The notes under the pieces are model-generated. The model ran no database searches. It was not told where the DNA came from and saw only the letters and a program-made list of their open reading frames with translations. A program made the position numbers and the translations under genes. Below, piece by piece: positions 43,256-52,867 of a DNA stretch of 64,000 bases. The DNA comes from Amphritea japonica ATCC BAA-1530. Its GTDB lineage: Bacteria > Pseudomonadota > Gammaproteobacteria > Pseudomonadales > Balneatricaceae. Location of the stretch: positions 3,604,693 through 3,668,692 of the forward strand of contig NZ_AP014545.1 in assembly GCF_016592435.1 (NCBI RefSeq), read 5' to 3'. How positions within the stretch are numbered: the stretch's first letter is position 1; each line of letters begins with the position of its first letter.

Positions 43256-43272
43256 GTTGCCACATACAACAA

Positions 43273-43300
43273 AGGGCAGACATATCGCTATATCTACCCT
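43273..43300 (-). promoter_or_regulatory. GNRA-capped 12-bp hairpin between tRNA-Thr(GGT) and tuf2
   Basis: On the minus strand AGGGTAGATATA pairs with TATGTCTGCCCT (two G-U pairs) around a GCGA tetraloop, followed by TTTG. A processing signal that separates the tRNAs from tuf2 mRNA, or a weak attenuator. Confidence 0.6.
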
Positions 43301-43313
43301 CGTAATACATAAA

Positions 43314-43388
43314 TGGAGCTCATGGGCGGATTTGAACCGCCGACCTCACCCTTACCAAGGGTGTGCTCTACCCCTGAGCCACATGAGC
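43314..43388 (-). tRNA. tRNA-Thr (GGT anticodon)
   Basis: 75 nt; acceptor GCTCATG/CATGAGC, anticodon loop TTGGTAA, T arm GGCGGTTCAAATCCGCC, CCA encoded. Last of four tRNAs ahead of tuf2, matching E. coli thrT. Confidence 0.96.
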
Positions 43389-43397
43389 ACATCAAAC

Positions 43398-43471
<74 letters not shown>

Positions 43472-43482
43472 ATATTAGTAAT

Positions 43483-43566
43483 TGGTGGTGGGAGGTGGAT
43501 TCGAACCACCGAAGCTCGCGCGTCAGATTTACAGTCTGATCCCTTTGGCCACTCGGGAACCCCACC
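43483..43566 (-). tRNA. tRNA-Tyr (GTA anticodon)
   Basis: 84 nt with a long variable arm (class II), anticodon loop CTGTAAA, T arm GGTGGTTCGAATCCACC, CCA encoded. Equivalent to tyrU. Confidence 0.96.
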
Positions 43567-43592
43567 CTACCAATACTTCGCCACTAGAAAAA

Positions 43593-43668
<76 letters not shown>

Positions 43669-43689
43669 ATCAGTCGCGAAGTGGCGCAT

Positions 43690-43718
43690 ATATTAATCAC
43701 GCGCCTCTACGCTTGCAA
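43690..43718 (-). promoter_or_regulatory. Promoter of the tRNA-tuf2 unit
   Basis: -35 TTGCAA (43718-43713), 17-bp spacer, -10 TAATAT (43695-43690), then a GCGCC discriminator expected for stringent control. The -35 lies inside the last codons of the SPOR-like gene. Confidence 0.85.
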
Positions 43719-44447
43719 CCCCTTTACATAGTTTTTTTCAATTTTTATCGTAGAACTAAAAAAACCTTGTAGCTCATTGATTTTATTAACAGTTTCTTCT
43801 GATGCATCAGACGACAACCAGAGCTCAAACTGCTTCTCTTTGCTTATCACCTGATATAAAACGGGCTCAAACGCCCCTATCAACGCATCTCGTGCCTGAT
43901 TCAGCGCTGCCTGACTATCATAGCGACCTATTATATAGACGGCTGCGTTGCCCAACCTGGCCTCTTCAACGACCATGCTCAATGCCTCAAGATTCTCCAC
44001 CATGCCGCGTCGATCGACTTCTGACTCAGGCTGTTCCAGCACCAGCTCATAAGACAGTACCCGCTCAACCTCCACCGGTAGCACCGAGGACGCCACTCCC
44101 TGCAGTGCAAGCCGACTCTGCAAATCATGTGCAACAACCGAGTCTCCGAGACCACTAAGTACCTGACATTTTTTTACTGTAAGGTTCACATCAGACTCTG
44201 ATGACAGACCTGTTGTTTTATTCTCCGGAACCACCGACGGTGGCAAAAGCACTTCATCAGATGACTCCTGGGGCACGCTGACTAGCGTCCTAGGCAGTAG
44301 TAACGAGCGATCAACTTCATCCAGCATTCGAATATGCGCCACTCCGACTAGCGGCGCCTGTACTGTTTCTGATGCAGGCTGGCGCATCTGCCAACCAAAA
44401 TAAAGCACATTTCCAAGTAACATCAGGATAAAGATCCAGCGCATCAT
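43707..44447 (-). CDS. SPOR-like single-pass membrane protein, downstream of coaX
   Basis: 246 residues with an N-terminal membrane helix (about 3-19, no cleavage signal apparent), a variable proline/serine linker, and a C-terminal alpha/beta region of about 140 residues with a VKKCQVLSGLGD start. This resembles the SPOR-type proteins found after coaX in pseudomonads, where the domain binds denuded septal peptidoglycan; the match here is by position and architecture, not a clear motif. Starts on two ATGs, the first overlapping the coaX stop (TGATG). Confidence 0.65.
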   Translation of the reverse strand: MMRWIFILMLLGNVLYFGWQMRQPASETVQAPLVGVAHIRMLDEVDRSLLLPRTLVSVPQESSDEVLLPPSVVPENKTTGLSSESDVNLTVKKCQVLSGLGDSVVAHDLQSRLALQGVASSVLPVEVERVLSYELVLEQPESEVDRRGMVENLEALSMVVEEARLGNAAVYIIGRYDSQAALNQARDALIGAFEPVLYQVISKEKQFELWLSSDASEETVNKINELQGFFSSTIKIEKNYVKGLQA

Positions 44448-45145
44448 CAGCCTCCAATCGCCAGCGGCAATCCATCCATCACCAGATCAGGGCACCAGAT
44501 AGCACCGTTCGCCAGGGAACAAAACAACTCCCCATCACCGCCGGTAACATATACTGGTTGCCCGCCCGACTCACGCATCACCTTCTCCGCAAGTGCTTCC
44601 AACAGCAAATTAATACCGTGCTGAACAGCCTCTGACGTATTCACGCCGGGGGCAGAATTAAATCCTTCTATCGAGTGATCAACTCGCACCTCTGCGGTAT
44701 TAGTCAGTAAGTTATGACTAATTAGCTGTATCCCGGGGATAATATACCCACCTACGTGCTTCCCGCGCGGATCAATCTGTTCCACCGTAATCGCGCTACC
44801 ACAATCAACCACCCAACAGGCTGCTCGCGCACGATCCCAGGCACTCAGCATCGCCAACCAACGATCTACTCCCATTCGGGATGGATCACTATAGCTATTC
44901 GTTACGCCCGCGGCTTTCACTAACGTCTTGGCAAACTCTGCCTTTAACTGCCACTGCCGCATCACAAAGTCACTAATCTTCTGGTTAACCTGCTCACCAG
45001 CAACCGATGCAACCCGCACACGACTTACTCCATCTGGCCAGACCACTTTGCATAATTGATGATGCGATACCCGGCCACGCAGTGCGGTACCAGCGAGTCG
45101 CCACTTAACAAAGGTATTACCCGCATCCAGATCCAATATTTTCAT
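44447..45145 (-). CDS. coaX: Type III pantothenate kinase
   Basis: 232 residues. First step of coenzyme A synthesis, phosphorylating pantothenate with ATP. It shows the type III phosphate motif LDLDAGNTFVKWR (residues 4-16), the GVDRWLAMLSAW and VVDCGSAITVE elements, and GGYIIPG. Replaces the unrelated coaA found beside birA in E. coli. Its start overlaps the birA stop by four bases. Confidence 0.95.
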   Translation of the reverse strand: MKILDLDAGNTFVKWRLAGTALRGRVSHHQLCKVVWPDGVSRVRVASVAGEQVNQKISDFVMRQWQLKAEFAKTLVKAAGVTNSYSDPSRMGVDRWLAMLSAWDRARAACWVVDCGSAITVEQIDPRGKHVGGYIIPGIQLISHNLLTNTAEVRVDHSIEGFNSAPGVNTSEAVQHGINLLLEALAEKVMRESGGQPVYVTGGDGELFCSLANGAIWCPDLVMDGLPLAIGG

Positions 45146-46107
45146 GCCAGCCGCACGCTCACTTCTCCACCATGGAAAGCTTGCAGCTCACCTTCAGCCT
45201 CCAGCAACAGCGCGCCCGCACGATCAACGCCTCGACAGACACCTTGCTCCCGACGATTACCGATATGCAGACTGACCTCCTGATTCCGGTGAGCATTCGC
45301 CCCCTGCCACTCTTCTTTGAAAGGCATAAAGCCTTCACTGGAAAACTGTTCCAGCACCGGTACTAATTGATTCATCAATGCGGCCAACAGGGTGTTACGC
45401 GAAGGGGCAACACCCAGCGCCTGCTGCAAATCCGTCCAGGGTTGATCAATTTCCTCTGCCGCCGTTTCCGGCATCCGCACATTGAGCCCCACACCAATGA
45501 CAACAAAGCATTCACCGGCAGCATCGCCGCTCATCTCAAGCAACACCCCTGCCAACTTCTTACCCCGCCACAACAGATCATTCGGCCACTTAACCTGAAC
45601 ACCATCAACACCCAACTGTTTCAACCCGCGAATCAATGCGATACCGACCGCCAGGCTCAGCCCCTCCAGCGCTGCCGCACCGTTATTAAACTGCCAGGTC
45701 AGGGAGAAATAGAGATTGCTGGCAAACGGACTGGCCCAGTTTCGTCCACGCCGCCCCCGTCCAGCAGTCTGCTGTTCCGCCAGATAGAGTGATCCATGGC
45801 CATTCTGATAGACAGCATCCATCGCCATCGCATTGGTAGAAGGAATAATCAGATTCAACGCGATATGTTTCAATTGACTGCTGACCGCGGGATCAAGCGC
45901 CTCTTCAATCAGCTCTCTATCCAACAGATCCAGACCGCCAGGGATACGGTAGCCGCGTCCTTTAACGCTATACACCTCAAGGCCTGACTCTTCGATAACT
46001 TTTATCTGTTTCCAGATCGCACTGCGGCTAACCCCCAGCGCTTTACCTAGCGCCTGTCCTGAATGAAATTTCCCATCTGCAAGAATAGACAATACCGGCT
46101 CAATCAT
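45142..46107 (-). CDS. birA: Biotin-[acetyl-CoA-carboxylase] ligase / biotin operon repressor BirA
   Basis: 321 residues. N-terminal winged-helix DNA-binding domain (about 1-60, LGVSRSAIWKQIKVIEESG), catalytic domain with GRGRRGR at 116-122 and KWPNDLLW near 180, C-terminal SH3-like cap. The helix-turn-helix suggests that, as in E. coli, it also represses bio genes. 10 bp after folA and overlapping coaX. Confidence 0.97.
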   Translation of the reverse strand: MIEPVLSILADGKFHSGQALGKALGVSRSAIWKQIKVIEESGLEVYSVKGRGYRIPGGLDLLDRELIEEALDPAVSSQLKHIALNLIIPSTNAMAMDAVYQNGHGSLYLAEQQTAGRGRRGRNWASPFASNLYFSLTWQFNNGAAALEGLSLAVGIALIRGLKQLGVDGVQVKWPNDLLWRGKKLAGVLLEMSGDAAGECFVVIGVGLNVRMPETAAEEIDQPWTDLQQALGVAPSRNTLLAALMNQLVPVLEQFSSEGFMPFKEEWQGANAHRNQEVSLHIGNRREQGVCRGVDRAGALLLEAEGELQAFHGGEVSVRLA

Positions 46108-46117
46108 AATTTTCCCT

Positions 46118-46624
46118 TCAGGAGATCCGCTTCAATACGATAAAGCTATAGTCATAGGGATTAGGCCCGTCAGCGGCAAAATCCTGACGGCCTATCTCAG
46201 CCCAGTCACCGGGATGAAATACAGGAAACCATGCATCGCCGTTAACATCCGCGTGCACCTGAGTCAGATAAAGCCGATCCGCCAGCGCTAACGCTTGCTC
46301 GTAGATCTGCGCCCCACCAATAACCATCGCTTCATCACACCCATTAACGGTACAGACGCTCTCAGCCAGATCACGCGCAGCTTCGAGACTATTTACCACC
46401 TTAACATTATCAGGTTGATATTCAGCATCCCGACTGACGACAATATTGGTGCGACCCGGCAATGGCCGACCGATCGACTCAAATGTCTTGCGGCCCATGA
46501 TAATAGGCTTTCCCATTGTTACCTGCTTAAAGTAACGCAGATCTTCCGGCAAGTGCCATGGCAGGTTGTTATTGATACCGATTACCCGGTTCTGTGCCTG
46601 GGCTACGATAATCGACAGCTTCAT
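46118..46624 (-). CDS. folA: Dihydrofolate reductase
   Basis: 168 residues; NADPH-dependent reduction of dihydrofolate, recycling the product of ThyA. Motifs: VIGINNNLPWHLPEDLRYFK (about 14-33) with the catalytic acidic residue, GRKTFESIGRPLPGR near 43-57. Divergent from thyA, its metabolic partner. Head of a folA-birA-coaX-SPOR operon. Confidence 0.97.
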   Translation of the reverse strand: MKLSIIVAQAQNRVIGINNNLPWHLPEDLRYFKQVTMGKPIIMGRKTFESIGRPLPGRTNIVVSRDAEYQPDNVKVVNSLEAARDLAESVCTVNGCDEAMVIGGAQIYEQALALADRLYLTQVHADVNGDAWFPVFHPGDWAEIGRQDFAADGPNPYDYSFIVLKRIS

Positions 46625-46725
46625 ATCTTCTCCTAATGCTGATACCGCTCTGCAGTTCTTTTCTTTACAGACAGCTTTGGTAACATGGTTAGCCTGAATT
46701 TAACCACAGGGTTCATAACAAACCA

Positions 46726-47577
46726 ATGAGACAATACCTCGATCTTTGCCAGCGAATAATTGATGAAGGCGTCTGGGTGGAAAATGAACGCACCGGAAAG
46801 CGCTGCCTGACCGTTATTAATGCCGACCTGACCTACGATGTAGCGGCAGGAGAATTCCCACTAGTCACAACCCGCAAGAGTTTCTATAAATCAGCTATAG
46901 CCGAGATACTCGGTTATCTGCGCGGTTACGATAACGCTGCTGACTTTAGGAAAATCGGTACAAAAACCTGGGACGCCAATGCCAATGATAATGAAGCCTG
47001 GCTCGCCAACCCCTACCGCAAAGGCGACGATGATTGCGGCTTTATCTACGGCAAGGTGGGCCGAAACTTTCCTAAGCCAGACGGCGGCAGCATTGACCTG
47101 TTGCGTAAAATTATCGACGATCTAACCAACGGTATCGATGATCGTGGGGAAATTTACACCTTTTATCACCCCGGTGCCTTTCATATGGGTTGCCTACGCC
47201 CGTGCATGTACAGCCATCACTTTTCTCTACTGGGTGACACGCTCTACTTAAACAGCACACAACGGAGTTGTGATGTCCCGCTGGGCCTTACTTTTAATAT
47301 GGTGCAGGTATATTTCCTACTGGCAATCATTGCCCAGATCACCGGCAAGAAGCCTGGCAAGGCATACCATAAAATCGTTAACGCACACATTTATGAGGAT
47401 CAGGTTGAACTGATGCGGGATGTCCAGCTCACCCGCGAACCTCTGCCACTACCTGTTCTGAAGATTAATCCAGCCATAAAAACACTGGAAGATCTGGAAA
47501 CCTGGGTCAGCACTGATGACTTTGAAGTGGAAGGCTATCAATTTCACGACCCGATCCAATACCCTTTTTCGGTATAA
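46726..47577 (+). CDS. thyA: Thymidylate synthase
   Basis: 283 residues. Methylates dUMP with methylene-THF. Catalytic cysteine C160 in [12 protein letters not shown], then [10 protein letters not shown] near 180-188. The sequence is closer to the 283-residue Vibrio-type enzyme than to the 264-residue E. coli one: YSHHF follows the cysteine and the usual YGxQWR reads YGKVGRNF. Divergent from folA. Confidence 0.96.
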   Translation: MRQYLDLCQRIIDEGVWVENERTGKRCLTVINADLTYDVAAGEFPLVTTRKSFYKSAIAEILGYLRGYDNAADFRKIGTKTWDANANDNEAWLANPYRKGDDDCGFIYGKVGRNFPKPDGGSIDLLRKIIDDLTNGIDDRGEIYTFYHPGAFHMGCLRPCMYSHHFSLLGDTLYLNSTQRSCDVPLGLTFNMVQVYFLLAIIAQITGKKPGKAYHKIVNAHIYEDQVELMRDVQLTREPLPLPVLKINPAIKTLEDLETWVSTDDFEVEGYQFHDPIQYPFSV

Positions 47578-47598
47578 ACTTAGCACCCAGCGGCTGAA

Positions 47599-47618
47599 CG
47601 GGCTTTACAACAAGCCCG
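47599..47618 (+). terminator. Weak terminator after thyA
   Basis: CGGGCTT/AAGCCCG stem with a 6-nt loop, followed by ATCTTTCC. 21 bp past the thyA stop and before the Nudix gene; the poor T-tract suggests partial termination. Confidence 0.5.
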
Positions 47619-47649
47619 ATCTTTCCTCTTACTTTCAACAGAAACCATA

Positions 47650-48201
47650 ATGACAAAAACTAAAATTGGTGGATGGCAGCAAAAAAAACGGGACATCGTA
47701 TACGATAATCCCTGGATACAAGTGCAGCATGAAGAGGTCATCCGTCCCAACGGAACCGAAGGAATTTATGGCGTGGTTCACTTTAAGTCACATGCTATCG
47801 GCATTATCGCGATAGACGATGATGACAATACCTGGCTGGTCCGACAGAGCCGTTACCCCAACAATGAAACGACGATAGAGATACCCGAAGGCGGTGGCCC
47901 ATTAGAAGAGCCGCCACTCGAAGCCGCCAAACGGGAACTACGCGAAGAGACCGGCTTAACCGCAGAGCATTGGCAGCCCTTTATGGAGCTAAGAACCTCC
48001 AACTCTGTCACCGATGAGATCGCCTTTATTTTTCTGGCAACCGGCCTTCGCCAGGGCAAGCAACAGCTCGAAGACACCGAAGATATCGAACTGATAAAGG
48101 TAAAAACAACAGAAGCCATTGAGATGGCTATTAGCGGCAAAATCACTGACGCGATGTCGGTTGCCGCTTTACTTAAGCTAGCGCTGATCCGTCGGGGCTA
48201 G
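47650..48201 (+). CDS. Nudix hydrolase, ADP-ribose pyrophosphatase-like
   Basis: 183 residues with a full Nudix box in the order G-x5-E-x7-REL-x-EE-x-G (near residues 82-104: GPLEEPPLEAAKRELREETG). The N-terminal beta-domain and length suit NudF/ADP-ribose diphosphatase-type enzymes. The exact nucleotide is not fixed by sequence. Follows thyA in the same direction. Confidence 0.88.
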   Translation: MTKTKIGGWQQKKRDIVYDNPWIQVQHEEVIRPNGTEGIYGVVHFKSHAIGIIAIDDDDNTWLVRQSRYPNNETTIEIPEGGGPLEEPPLEAAKRELREETGLTAEHWQPFMELRTSNSVTDEIAFIFLATGLRQGKQQLEDTEDIELIKVKTTEAIEMAISGKITDAMSVAALLKLALIRRG

Positions 48202-48267
48202 TCTTTCGACAGACCTTATATCTTCAATTCTATCCCTCTTCAGCTCTGTTAACTGGTATACACCCAC

Positions 48268-49077
48268 TCAAGCCAGCGTCTCACCGGTCTCTCTTCGATA
48301 AGCCACCACCAGCAGTACACCACCCAGCACAATCATCGGTAACGATAGCAACTGCCCCATCGTCATCCAGTCCAGCGCGACAAAACCCAGCTGGACATCC
48401 GGCTGACGGAAGAACTCCACACTCGAACGAAAGAGACCATAAAGAATCAGAAACAAAGCTGACACCGCCATCTTCGGCCGGGGTTTTGATGAATAGAACC
48501 AAAGAACCGTAAACAGCACGACCCCTTCAAGGGCAAACTCATACAGTTGTGACGGATGACGTGCCAACATATCGCCGGCACGGGGAAAGATAACCCCCCA
48601 ACTCTGATCAGTAGGACGCCCCCAGAGCTCACCACCAATGAAATTACCGACCCGACCCGCTCCCAGCCCGATAGGAATCAGTGGCGCAACAAAATCACCG
48701 ATATCAAAATAACTCTTCTGATACTTATGGGAGAAGTAGCCGATCGCAGCTATTACACCCAGCAACCCTCCATGGAACGACATTCCACCTTCCCAGACAG
48801 CAAACAGCCATAACGGATCATCAAGGAACTGACCAAAATTATAAAACAAGACATAACCAAACCGACCACCTAATACCACACCGACAGCACCCCAGAAGAT
48901 CAGGTCCGACACCTGATCTTCGGTCCAGCCAGAGCCCTGACGCCGCGCCCGCTTCACACCCAGATACCAGGCAGAGGCAAAACCAACCAGATACATCAGT
49001 CCATACCAGTGAATTTTCAGTGGCCCCAGCGCCACCGCTATCGGATCAATCTCATGCACCCACATCTGACCTGTCAT
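48268..49077 (-). CDS. lgt: Prolipoprotein diacylglyceryl transferase
   Basis: 269 residues, seven membrane helices. Transfers diacylglycerol from phosphatidylglycerol to the cysteine of prolipoproteins in the inner membrane. Has [11 protein letters not shown] (about 95-105) and the Lgt signature [17 protein letters not shown] near 142-158. Separated from ptsP by an NRDE gene of opposite strand. Confidence 0.97.
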   Translation of the reverse strand: MTGQMWVHEIDPIAVALGPLKIHWYGLMYLVGFASAWYLGVKRARRQGSGWTEDQVSDLIFWGAVGVVLGGRFGYVLFYNFGQFLDDPLWLFAVWEGGMSFHGGLLGVIAAIGYFSHKYQKSYFDIGDFVAPLIPIGLGAGRVGNFIGGELWGRPTDQSWGVIFPRAGDMLARHPSQLYEFALEGVVLFTVLWFYSSKPRPKMAVSALFLILYGLFRSSVEFFRQPDVQLGFVALDWMTMGQLLSLPMIVLGGVLLVVAYRRETGETLA

Positions 49078-49178
49078 CCTTTTTAGCTAGAAAACGGCGT
49101 AAGCCGCGATCCTACAATAGATATATTAACGTTTTTGGTTTTAAATAAAGCCGATATGATACCAGCTGAGAGACCACT

Positions 49179-49952
49179 GTGTGCCTGATTCTATTCGCCT
49201 ATAACTACCATCCAGACTACAGACTGATTCTGACAGCAAACCGGGACGAGTTCTATGCCCGGCCAACACGTCCGATGCAGTACTGGCCTGAACAGAGCAG
49301 CCTGGTAGCGGGTAAGGACCTGGAGCAGGGAGGGACCTGGCTGGGGCTGACTAACCAGGGGCGTTTCTCAGCATTAACGAACCATAGAGACGGCCGACAA
49401 CCCAAACAGGGCGATCGCACCAGAGGCAACCTACCGCTAGACTTTCTCCTTAGCGAACAGAGCTGCGAAACGTTTATCAATTCACTATCACCCGATCGAT
49501 TTGACGGCTTTAATCAGCTAATTGACGATGGCGAACAGCTTTGCTATTTATCCAATCGCAGCCATGCTTTGCAACCCGTACCGGCGGGCATTCATGGCCT
49601 TAGCAATGCCGTGTTCGACACTCCCTGGCCCAAGCTTGAAGCCCGCAAAACAGCCCTGAAAGACTGCATTGACAGCGGCGAACTGAGCAGCGACAAGCTG
49701 ATTCAATTAATGGCTAACACTGATACTTTTCCCGACTCTCGACTGCCAGATACCGGCATCACCCTCGATTTTGAACGAATGCTCTCCGCCAGCTTTATAC
49801 GTTCGGAAAACTACGGAACCCGGGCAACCACAGCACTGCTAATTAAACACAATGGGGAAGCAGAAATTGTCGAGCAGAACTACGAGCTAGGAGGTGCAAC
49901 CGAACGCAACAGCATCCGATTACAGTTCAAGGAAGTAATCAGTCAGGAATAG
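49179..49952 (+). CDS. NRDE-family (TANGO2-like) protein
   Basis: 257 residues from a GTG start, beginning MCLILFAYNYHPDY with NRDE at residues 22-25. The N-terminal Cys2 and NRDE motif define the NRDE/TANGO2 family, with a possible N-terminal-nucleophile fold. Biochemical role is unsettled. The stop region overlaps the convergent ptsP stop by 14 bp. Confidence 0.88.
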   Translation: MCLILFAYNYHPDYRLILTANRDEFYARPTRPMQYWPEQSSLVAGKDLEQGGTWLGLTNQGRFSALTNHRDGRQPKQGDRTRGNLPLDFLLSEQSCETFINSLSPDRFDGFNQLIDDGEQLCYLSNRSHALQPVPAGIHGLSNAVFDTPWPKLEARKTALKDCIDSGELSSDKLIQLMANTDTFPDSRLPDTGITLDFERMLSASFIRSENYGTRATTALLIKHNGEAEIVEQNYELGGATERNSIRLQFKEVISQE

Positions 49953-52218
49953 TTGGACGGGTGAGCTGACCCAGACCTAGCTCCTGTAGTGTCTGGCGCA
50001 ACTTCATATGAATCTTATCCACATTGTCCATCACAATAATCTGACTCAGCAGCTCTCTCGCCTGTTCAAAACTGATACCACGCAACGCGAATTTTACTTT
50101 CGGCAAATTGGTCGCGTTCATTGAGAGCACATCGTAACCCATCGCCATCAATAAGATAGCACCGCCAGGGTCCGACGCCATTTCACCGCAAATACTCACC
50201 GACACATTCTCTTTATGGGCCTCCAACGCAATAAACTGCAGTGCTTTCAGCACTGCAGGATGGTAAGAGACATAGAGGCCCGCCACCCGTGGGTTATTAC
50301 GGTCTACAGCCAGCAAGTATTGAGTCAGATCGTTAGAACCGACAGAGATAAAATCAACCCGGCGGGCAAAACGACGCACCTGATACACCGCGGCAGGTAC
50401 TTCAATCATCACCCCGATAAGCGGCTGATTAATGGTATATCCCTCTTCACGCAGCTCTTCCACCGCCTGTTCAATCAGCCTTTTTGACTCATCCACTTCC
50501 TGCACATTGGTAACCATTGGCAGCATTATGCGCAGATTATCCAACCCTTCAGCAGCTCGTAACATAGCCCTGATCTGAACAATAAAGATTTCCGGATGAT
50601 CCAGCGTTACCCGAATACCTCGCCAACCCAGGAAAGGGTTATCCTCCACAATGGGGAAATAAGGTAACGGCTTGTCTCCACCAATATCGAGGGTTCGCAT
50701 GGTCACTGGACGAGGCGCAAAAGCCTCAAGCTGCTTTCGGTATGTATCTGTCTGGTCCTGTTCACTGGGAAAAAAGTCCCTGATCATAAAGGGAATTTCG
50801 GTACGGTAGAGACCGATACCTTCCGCCCCCCGTTCCAGCGAACGGGCAACATCGGTAATCAGGCCCGTATTCACCCACAGAGGCATCCGATATCCATCAG
50901 TGGTTTCTGCAGGCAGGTCTTTTAACCCTTCAAGCCCGGCATTAACCTCATTTTCTTCGCGAAGGATATCCTGATAGCACTGGGACAGATCTTCCGATGG
51001 ATTGACGAAAACCCGGCCGGAGTAGCCATCCAGAATAATGTTCAAACCTTCGATGCGGGTATAGGGCAGATCAACCACCCCCATGACCGTCGGAATGCCC
51101 ATAGAGCGCGCCAGAATAGCCGCATGGGAGTTACCGGAACCGTTCACCGACAACAGACCAATCAGTTTCTCGGTGGGCACTTCTCCCAACATGGCCGGTG
51201 TCAGCTCATCGGCGACCAGAATTGTATTTTCAGGAAACTCAATTTCTGACAGCGCAGGACCGGACTCCTGCAAACAGGTCAACATCCGGCGCCCCAGGTC
51301 TTTGATGTCGGTTGCCCGCTCCCGCAAATAGGGATCATCCATCAGAGAAAACTGCTTCACATGTTCTCCGATGACTTGTTTCAACGCACCCTGAGCCCAG
51401 CTACCTTCTTTGATACGCGCGATTACTTCACCGCCCAGCGCATTATCATCCAACATGCGGATATAGACATCGAACAGCTCTCGCTCTTCACTACGCAAGC
51501 GTTTCGCTAAGCTACGCCCTACTTTTTTAATATCACGGCGAACCTGCGACAGAGCACTCTTAAATTTAGAAACTTCGGCCTTTACATCGTCGACCCGCCG
51601 ATCCGGCACGCCATCCAGATCGGCCAGCGGCGTCATTACCACGGCAGGTCCAATCGCAACACCGATGCAACCTGAGACCCCTTCGAACTTACGATCCGAC
51701 TCGGTTTTGTCCTGTTCCGATATGCGATTTATTGAACCGGTCGCCTCTGCGTGAGCGATCACCCCAGCCAATTGAGCCGAGATAGTCACCATAAAAGCTT
51801 CTTCGGCTTCATCAAACTTACGAATCAACTTCTGCTGAACTACCAACACCCCAAGCAAAACCCGATGGTGGATAATCGGCACCCCAAGAAAAGCATGAAA
51901 CTTCCTTTCACCGGTGCCTTTAAGATAAGTAAATGCGCTGTGGGCTGCGGCATTCTCAAGATTGATAGGTTCAGCACGCTGACCCACCATGCCGACAATA
52001 CCTTCATCAAGCGATAGGGATACCTGCCCTACTGATTTTCGATTCAAGCCCTGAGTCGCCATCAACACATAGCGTTCACGAGCCTGATCAAGCAGATAGA
52101 TTGAACACACATCTGTGCGGATTGCACGCTGCACCCGTCGGACAATAACATCCAGCACCGACTCTAAGTCCGGTGCGGAGTTAACCTCCTGAACAATTTT
52201 ACGCAGCGTTTCCAGCAT
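49939..52218 (-). CDS. ptsP: Phosphoenolpyruvate-protein phosphotransferase PtsP (EI-Ntr)
   Basis: 759 residues. N-terminal GAF domain (about 1-150), then EI: phosphohistidine near 365 in GNSHAAILARSMGIP, and the PEP-binding domain with DIGGDKPLPYF and GWRGIRV. First enzyme of the nitrogen PTS, phosphorylating NPr and then EIIA-Ntr, controlled by glutamine and alpha-ketoglutarate in E. coli. Cotranscribed behind rppH (7 bp). Confidence 0.97.
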   Translation of the reverse strand: MLETLRKIVQEVNSAPDLESVLDVIVRRVQRAIRTDVCSIYLLDQARERYVLMATQGLNRKSVGQVSLSLDEGIVGMVGQRAEPINLENAAAHSAFTYLKGTGERKFHAFLGVPIIHHRVLLGVLVVQQKLIRKFDEAEEAFMVTISAQLAGVIAHAEATGSINRISEQDKTESDRKFEGVSGCIGVAIGPAVVMTPLADLDGVPDRRVDDVKAEVSKFKSALSQVRRDIKKVGRSLAKRLRSEERELFDVYIRMLDDNALGGEVIARIKEGSWAQGALKQVIGEHVKQFSLMDDPYLRERATDIKDLGRRMLTCLQESGPALSEIEFPENTILVADELTPAMLGEVPTEKLIGLLSVNGSGNSHAAILARSMGIPTVMGVVDLPYTRIEGLNIILDGYSGRVFVNPSEDLSQCYQDILREENEVNAGLEGLKDLPAETTDGYRMPLWVNTGLITDVARSLERGAEGIGLYRTEIPFMIRDFFPSEQDQTDTYRKQLEAFAPRPVTMRTLDIGGDKPLPYFPIVEDNPFLGWRGIRVTLDHPEIFIVQIRAMLRAAEGLDNLRIMLPMVTNVQEVDESKRLIEQAVEELREEGYTINQPLIGVMIEVPAAVYQVRRFARRVDFISVGSNDLTQYLLAVDRNNPRVAGLYVSYHPAVLKALQFIALEAHKENVSVSICGEMASDPGGAILLMAMGYDVLSMNATNLPKVKFALRGISFEQARELLSQIIVMDNVDKIHMKLRQTLQELGLGQLTRPTIPD

Positions 52219-52225
52219 GCAATGC

Positions 52226-52729
52226 TTACTCCTTTATAAACCAGCCTCCAAGGACTAGTCGTGTCAGCTTCGGCGACAATTCACGCATCGCCTTGCGATA
52301 AACATCCCGTTTAAACGCTACAACCTGCCCCAGAGGATACCAATAGCTTACCCAGCGCCAGCCATCGAACTCTGGAGAGTCAGTTGAATCAATCTCTACC
52401 GCGCTGTCGTCACTTAACATTCGCAGCAGATACCACTTTTGTTTCTGTCCTACACATACAGGATGGGAATGGTGCCTAATCATTCGTTTGGGTAGTCGGT
52501 AACGCAGCCAGCCTCGGGTCACGGCGATAACCTCAACATCATCTGGTGAGAGGCCTATCTCTTCTTTTAGTTCCCGATACATCGCCTCTTCAGGCGATTC
52601 TGATTCGTTAATTCCCCCTTGGGGGAATTGCCATGCATTCTGGCCAATACGTCTTGCCCACAGCACCTGACCCATCGAGTTAGCCAGAATGATACCGACA
52701 TTCGGCCTGAACCCGTCTGAATCTATCAC
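52226..52729 (-). CDS. rppH: RNA pyrophosphohydrolase
   Basis: 167 residues from a GTG start at 52729 with AAGGA upstream. Removes pyrophosphate from mRNA 5' ends to start decay. Nudix box [20 protein letters not shown] with [21 protein letters not shown] at the N-terminus, characteristic of RppH. Paired with ptsP as in E. coli. Confidence 0.97.
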   Translation of the reverse strand: MIDSDGFRPNVGIILANSMGQVLWARRIGQNAWQFPQGGINESESPEEAMYRELKEEIGLSPDDVEVIAVTRGWLRYRLPKRMIRHHSHPVCVGQKQKWYLLRMLSDDSAVEIDSTDSPEFDGWRWVSYWYPLGQVVAFKRDVYRKAMRELSPKLTRLVLGGWFIKE

Positions 52730-52867
52730 GGTGAAGTCCTTAGAAAACCTTTTCAGCTATTGTTCCATAATTTCAGGTAGTTCAGCAAATAGCACGGAGA
52801 AACAATTGCCTCCTCTCCGGCGACCCTCTATCCTAAGCGCTCTTTTGGTAGCGTTGGAGATGACACA

